From Pontederia crassipes (taxonomy: Eukaryota; Streptophyta; Magnoliopsida; Commelinales; Pontederiaceae), in the NCBI GenBank assembly GCA_030549335.1, contig CM060188.1, positions 49,255,696-49,319,695 of the forward strand: a stretch of 64,000 bases of DNA, written 5' to 3'. Made by a program: the position numbers and the translations under genes. A model generated the notes under the pieces. The model searched no databases. It had not been told where the DNA came from and worked only from the letters and a program-made list of their open reading frames with translations. Of this stretch, positions 59,216 to 64,000 are shown one piece after another. Every line of letters starts with the position of its first letter. Position 1 is the stretch's first letter.

Positions 59216-60425
59216 GTAATTAGTCCTCACTACTATGGACCATTTCAATAGTAAAAATTAGTCGGCAAGGTTGCACATAGGTTGATACTACTCTCTTCTT
59301 ATGGATGAGTGCCATAAGTTTGAATTTGTCATCCATCCTGAGAACACTATGACGTACAAAGATGTACAACGCAGCTATTGGTGGTCTAATATGAAGAAGG
59401 AGATAGCTGCTTGAGTGGCTAGATGTCTGGTGTGTCAGCAGGTGAAGATTGAGCATCAGAAGTCATATGGGAATTGAAGCCCTTTTAGATATTCCACAGT
59501 GAAAGTGGATAATATTACTATGAATTTTGTATCCAACTTGCCCAAGTCCAAGAAGAATCATGATGCTATATGGGTGGTGGTAGACAGATTCACGAAGAAG
59601 GCACACTTCATCCCTATCCGGTGGAAATAATTTATGGAGAATTTATTAGATTTGTATGTCAAAGAGGTAGTCGGATTACATGGCATTTCAGCATTGATTG
59701 TTTCTGACCGAGAGGACTATACAGACATTAGAGGACATGTTGCGAGCTTGTGCACTGGATTGGCAGGGCAGCTGGGATGAGCATATTCATCTGATCGAGT
59801 TGCTTATAATAACAGCTACCATTCCAGCATCGGCATGGCGCCCTTTAAGGCTTTATATGGCAGACCTTGTCGTTCACCCGCTCACTAGGGTGAAACAAGA
59901 GAAGAGAAAATCATGAGTAAAGAAGAAGCGAAAGAGATAGTAGAGTATGGCGAGAAAGTGGAGCTGATCAAACAAAGAATGAAGACAGCTCATGGTAGAC
60001 AAAAGAATTATGCGGATAATGACAGACGTGAGCAGATCTTTTCAGACTGGTGATCAGGTTTTGCTGAAGGTATCTTCCATGAATAGAGTTATAGGGTTCA
60101 GTAAATGAGGAAAGCTCAGCCCTCGGTGTGTGGGACCCTCCGAGGTACTGGAGTTAGTAGGTGAAGCAGCATGCAGGCTAGTCTTGCCACCTTCCTATGG
60201 GCGAGTGCATAATGTGTTTCATGTTTTCATGCTTGAGAAGTACAAGCATGATGTAGCTAATGTCCTACAGATCGAAGAGTCAAATCTATCTACTGATTTG
60301 ACCTTCGCAAAGTACCTGACACATATTGTAGAACGCAAAGTACAACACTAGAAAAATAAAGAAGTACCAATGGTCAGAGCATCATGGTGTTTTCATCACG
60401 GCAATAAGGCCACATGGGGACTCGA
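59216..60425 (+). pseudogene. Chromovirus integrase and C-terminal tail, disrupted
   Basis: In order and across frames: the zinc-binding region YKDVQRSYWWSNMKKEIAA-stop-VARCLVCQQVK (59350-59450); the core, with [32 protein letters not shown] and [12 protein letters not shown] (59520-59710); [17 protein letters not shown] and [20 protein letters not shown] (59735-59870); and the C-terminal RLVLPPSYGRVHNVFHVFML block with a chromodomain-like HIVERKVQH end (60130-60425). Integrase would insert the cDNA; the tail may direct targeting to heterochromatin. Stops after VLCQ-region codons, at TTC-ATG boundaries and elsewhere, with frame changes, inactivate it. Confidence 0.8.
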
Positions 60426-60502
60426 GTCAGAAATGCATCAATAGTCGCTATACCTTTCTGACAAACCATCTACTTCGTGCAAAATTCAAGGACGAATTTT
60501 CT

Positions 60503-60518
60503 TTTAAGGAGGTTATGA
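60503..60518 (+). other. Chromovirus polypurine tract
   Basis: The purine-rich TTTAAGGAGGTTATGA immediately precedes the TGTAACAC start of the right LTR, as needed for plus-strand priming. Confidence 0.75.
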
Positions 60519-62555
60519 TGTAACACTCAGTTTTAAAAAAAATAAAATAAAATATAAATAAAATAAATAAATAGGTAACCAAGTGGATAAGACCAAGAGT
60601 GGACAACTAGACCTATGAATAGATAAGGTTGTGGATAAGATCAAGAATGAACACCTATGCATATAAATGGATAAGATTATGGATAAGATCAAGAATGGAC
60701 ACCTATGCATATGAATGGATAAGATTATAGATAAGATCAAAAAGGACAATGTGGACATTTCCTCCCATCCAAGATCCTTATATAAAGAAGACCTCTCTTG
60801 GACATCCCCTTTTTTCCTCTCCCTCACTCCTCTCTCTTCTCCCTTAAAGCACATCATCCAGCAAGAGAAGAAGGATTCCAGCAAAGTGTTGCATCAAGGT
60901 TATCTACATTTCTGCACTCTTTTAATATTTAGGTCCATTACTCACTTCCTTCCCTCCATTTGGATTATTTCCTAGGTAGAGATCATTAAGGAGAAGAATT
61001 ATCGGTGTTCGGAAAGAGCCAAGCTAGGATCAAACACGAAATAAGGTGGGTGATACAGAAATCCCCTTGTATAACATGATAGCAATTGATTGGAATTATG
61101 TTCTTACCATTTGATGTGTTCTTGATGATTGAAATGATATGGAAAATGATGGATTGATTGTATTATCATGTTTGCTTCATGATTGTGATTCCTTTTGATC
61201 CTAGATATGTTCTGTATTTACGCTCTAAGCTTAGATGATTGATTGTATGCCTTGATTTCATTTTTGGATTGAAATACGTGGTTAAATGGATTCTGTCCAT
61301 TTCTATTTTTCATGAGGACCGGTCAACCAATCATGTATATCGGTCGACCGGTGATAAGGTTATCGGTCGATCGATCCTTGGAGACCGATCGACCGATCAA
61401 TTTTTTCGAGCCTTGTATCGTTTGACCGATCGGCCGATCGAAGCTCTTTTTGATTAAGTACTATCGGTCGACCGATCCAGAGATATCGGTCGACCGGTGT
61501 AGTAGAAACTTATTATATTACATTCAGACCAATCGGTCGACCGATCCAGAGATATCGGTCAATCGGTGTCCGAAAAATGGTCGACCGGCCACTGAGGACT
61601 TGTCGACCGATATTTGTCCAGATTGTATATTGATTCCTGTTTTGATTGAGATTATTTCTATGTTTGTGTTGTGCTACTCTTTACTGTTTGGAATATTATG
61701 TGATTGAATCTTTTATCTTGTTTTGATCTATCCTATGATCCAATCCTATTATGATATGCAAGCATGACAAAGTGATAAATTGATTAAGAAAGAAAGACAT
61801 GAATATGTTTATGGAAGTGGTGGTCAGAGCTTAAGTTAAATATGGTCGCTCCCTTAACCATGGCTTGATCCCCCATTGGATGTCTCTGACGTAAATCCCC
61901 CAGGATGAAAACACCCAAAGGCACCTAATGTTAAGTGAAAGTAAGAGCACAAAGAGCATGGAGAAGTAACATGAACATGATGAACAAAGCATTATTATTG
62001 ATCCAGCATGATCTCTGAAATCTTTTAGGATTATAAGATTGACTCATGATCTCTCTCTTCTATTCATCTATATCTCAGATTGAATGATCATATGCTCTCA
62101 AATCTGATCTTATCGCAAGTGCTTACTAATTCTACCAATTGCTATTTATTGTTATGCATTATGCACTGATGAATCCCCACTAGGCTGTATAGCTTAGGGG
62201 AGGACCTCCTCCCTTATGTTGATTTCCACAGGGCCAGGTCAGTGATGGTGTTGAGATCGTGTGTCGCGACCAGCGATGCTAAAGCACATGAACCAAGAGA
62301 GGGCCTAGTTATCTTTATCTTTATTTCCGCATTTTGAGCTTGATGTAATTCAGACATTATGGTTATCATGAACTTTGTAATATTTTTAGACTTTCACTTT
62401 TATGATATTTCTATCTTCCCTTCTGTGCTTTTATCATTGGTATGACATTATTTTTAATTGAGATTTGGTTAAGTTTTGGTCAATGTTATAGTGTTTTCGT
62501 AGCGTCTTCGAATAGATCCTCGCCACGTGGCGTTGGTCGATTTGGGAGTATTACA
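60519..62555 (+). repeat. Chromovirus 3' LTR
   Basis: The 2037-bp LTR starts TGTAACACTCAG and ends GGAGTATTACA. It carries an additional 49-bp unit (GATCAAGAATG ... GGATAAGATTATG, repeated at about 60630-60730) that occurs once in the left LTR. The TATA box is at 60779-60786 and the palindrome cluster at 61318-61615. Confidence 0.93.
61318..61615. repeat. Cluster of ATCGGTCGACCGAT-like palindromes, right LTR
   Basis: The cluster corresponds to 55200-55490, with the same order of sites but different point changes, for example an extra TATATCGGTCGACCGG site near 61336. Most changes between the two clusters are in the CG-containing arms. Confidence 0.88.
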
Positions 62556-62560
62556 TGTGT

Positions 62561-64000
62561 CATCTATTAATAATAACTAATTATAATTTATAGTACTAAT
62601 ATTACATATTCTTTATTAATTTAAACTAATCTAATCATGATATTATCCATACTTATATATCCTATCCTAAACTTAAACATACTCTAATCTTTTATAAAAT
62701 CGTATATAGTAATATTAATAATATCAAGATATATCCAACATGTCGTCTATTAACAATATTTAAATAAATTATAATTTATAATATAAGTAATAGGTATCCT
62801 ATTTGGACTTGACGTCCCGCCTCGGTATGGTATGGCATGGGCCCGTCCACTGAGCAGCAGGATCGGCATCTATTAAAAAAGAGAGAATCCACTTCAGATA
62901 ACCACGTCTGTGCTAGGTAGCGTGTGAAATGGCCGAGAGCGGACCGTTTTGGATATATAATCCAAGCCGAGAGTGGAGTTACATGTAAATTAATCCTAAT
63001 CATAATACTATCCACACATATATATCCTAATACTACATTACATATCATAAAACTAATCCTACTCTAATATTCTATTATAAGAAATTTATCAAAATATAAT
63101 TATTTCTTATTTTTATTCAATAATTAAATTTTAAATATTATTAGTATCAAATATAGTGATAAAAATCAACGTATGAATTGAGTTTTATTTGTCCTAATAA
63201 ATTATATGCAAATATTATATTAGGATTATAATTCAATGTGAAAGGATCTTGGTGGAAGTCTACGTAGAAATATTATATTGAGTTTCGTTAATTATATATA
63301 ATGTTTTGCTATGCAAATCGTAATATGGATTACATTATTGTCTTCTATTAGGATTATTAGTACTATTAGGATTAGGATTATGATTAATAGATTGTTACAT
63401 ATTAGGATTAGAAATATAATATTAAATATAAACTTTTACTTAAATATTCCAACACAAATTACTTGATAATGTGTCACACAAGACTTTGGTGGTAAAATTA
63501 TATTAATCTCTTAGTTAGATAATTTTTAAAATATATAATAAATAATATTTTTATTAAAAATATTAAATATTATTTATTTTATTATACTTGTCAATTATCT
63601 TTTAGAAATGTAATATTATTAGTATCAATCTTTTAATTTGATAACAAGCAGATTAATAAAATAATATTTTGTTTCTAAAAGATTATGTAAGTTAATAATG
63701 GCTCATTTTTAATAGATAATTTTGTCTTTTTCTGAATTAAAAATGATTTACAATAAATAATTTAATTTGAGTGAAATTAAAATTAATATTTCCTTTTTAT
63801 CCATTTGAGTATGATTAAAATAAATAATATTTTCTTAATAAAAGATAATGTGCAAGTAAATAATCATTTCTTTTTAAAAGATTTTCGGAATTTAAAAATG
63901 ATTTAAAATAGAAATTTTAATTTAAGTCAAATTAAGATTAATCTTTGCTTTTTATAAATTTGAGTATGATTAAAATAAATAATCTTCCCTTTATCAAAGG
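62561..64000. other. AT-rich flank with short repeats
   Basis: No gene is supported. A block at about 62611-62715 (ATTATCCATACTTATATATCC, ACTCTAATC) recurs at 62985-63075. A GC-richer patch at 62810-62970 (CCGAGAGCGGACCG, TTTGGATATATAATCCAA) is distinctive but unidentified. TTAGGATTA-type words cluster at 63340-63410. The remainder to the window end is AT-rich and featureless. Confidence 0.4.

Larger units (their letters stand above)
54453..62555 (+). mobile_element. Tekay/Del-like chromovirus (Ty3/gypsy), internally deleted
   Basis: The element has 1963-bp and 2037-bp LTRs with TGTAACAC...TTACA ends. It is flanked by the perfect target duplication TGTGT (54448-54452 and 62556-62560). A tRNA-Met-type primer site follows the left LTR, and a polypurine tract precedes the right. 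The internal part is only about 4.1 kb; gag, protease, RT and RNase H are not recognisable, while integrase and a C-terminal tail remain. The C-terminal RVHNVFHVFMLEKYKHD wording and LTR size suggest Tekay/Del. It cannot be autonomous. The LTRs differ at scattered sites plus an extra repeat unit on the right. Confidence 0.9.

Noticed and set aside
63340-63410. Telomere-like TTAGGATTA repeats
   Set aside because: Only a few irregular copies, not the plant telomere unit TTTAGGG, and embedded in AT-rich sequence.

Overview
This is a plant nuclear window, and most of its 64 kb is transposable-element sequence. Two intron-containing plant genes are recognisable. Strongly GC-biased coding sequence in the second gene, set in very AT-rich flanks, suggests a monocot; that is inference, and I cannot name the species. 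I found no rRNA genes, tRNA genes, CRISPR arrays or bacterial-type features.

Layout. 1-1150: AT-rich flank with a CCCGA-rich repeat fragment. 1316-4739: a four-exon gene for PYM (partner of Y14-Mago), which works with the exon-junction complex. 5763-8701: a minus-strand LTR without a coding region. 9187-9506: a short LTR-like fragment. 10287-27143: a decayed Ty1/copia element (Ale/Retrofit-like) split by a 12.5-kb minus-strand Athila-type Ty3/gypsy element (14377-26924) that is bounded by a perfect CCCAT target-site duplication. 27150-29160: a much older relative of the 5763-8701 LTR. 29726-30620: a two-exon LEA_2 membrane-protein gene related to Arabidopsis AT2G01080. 31914-32880: a direct duplication of about 475 bp bordered by poly-G runs. 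34525-35215: a Mutator-like foldback element with TIRs of about 250 bp and a GC-rich core. 39313-39708: another foldback element. 39774-43281: a dead hAT transposon. 43325-53452: two minus-strand Helitron-like ends and AT-rich bodies, holding a solo LTR at 49401-52219 with a perfect TGTAT duplication. 53453-54188: a TIR element sitting in TA repeats. 54453-62555: a Tekay/Del-like chromovirus with two 2-kb LTRs, a perfect TGTGT duplication and an internally deleted, rearranged pol. 62561-64000: AT-rich sequence.

The two cellular genes show no functional link to each other; they are separated islands. The TE genes do not work together either: every one has stops, frameshifts or deletions. The most unusual theme is that the LTR families each carry dense clusters of CG-containing palindromes (CTCGGCCGA-like, ATCGGTCGACCGAT-like, TCACGGCCGTGA-like). 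In the older LTR copy the corresponding palindromes look eroded toward TG/CA. I did not find a convincing new protein-coding system.
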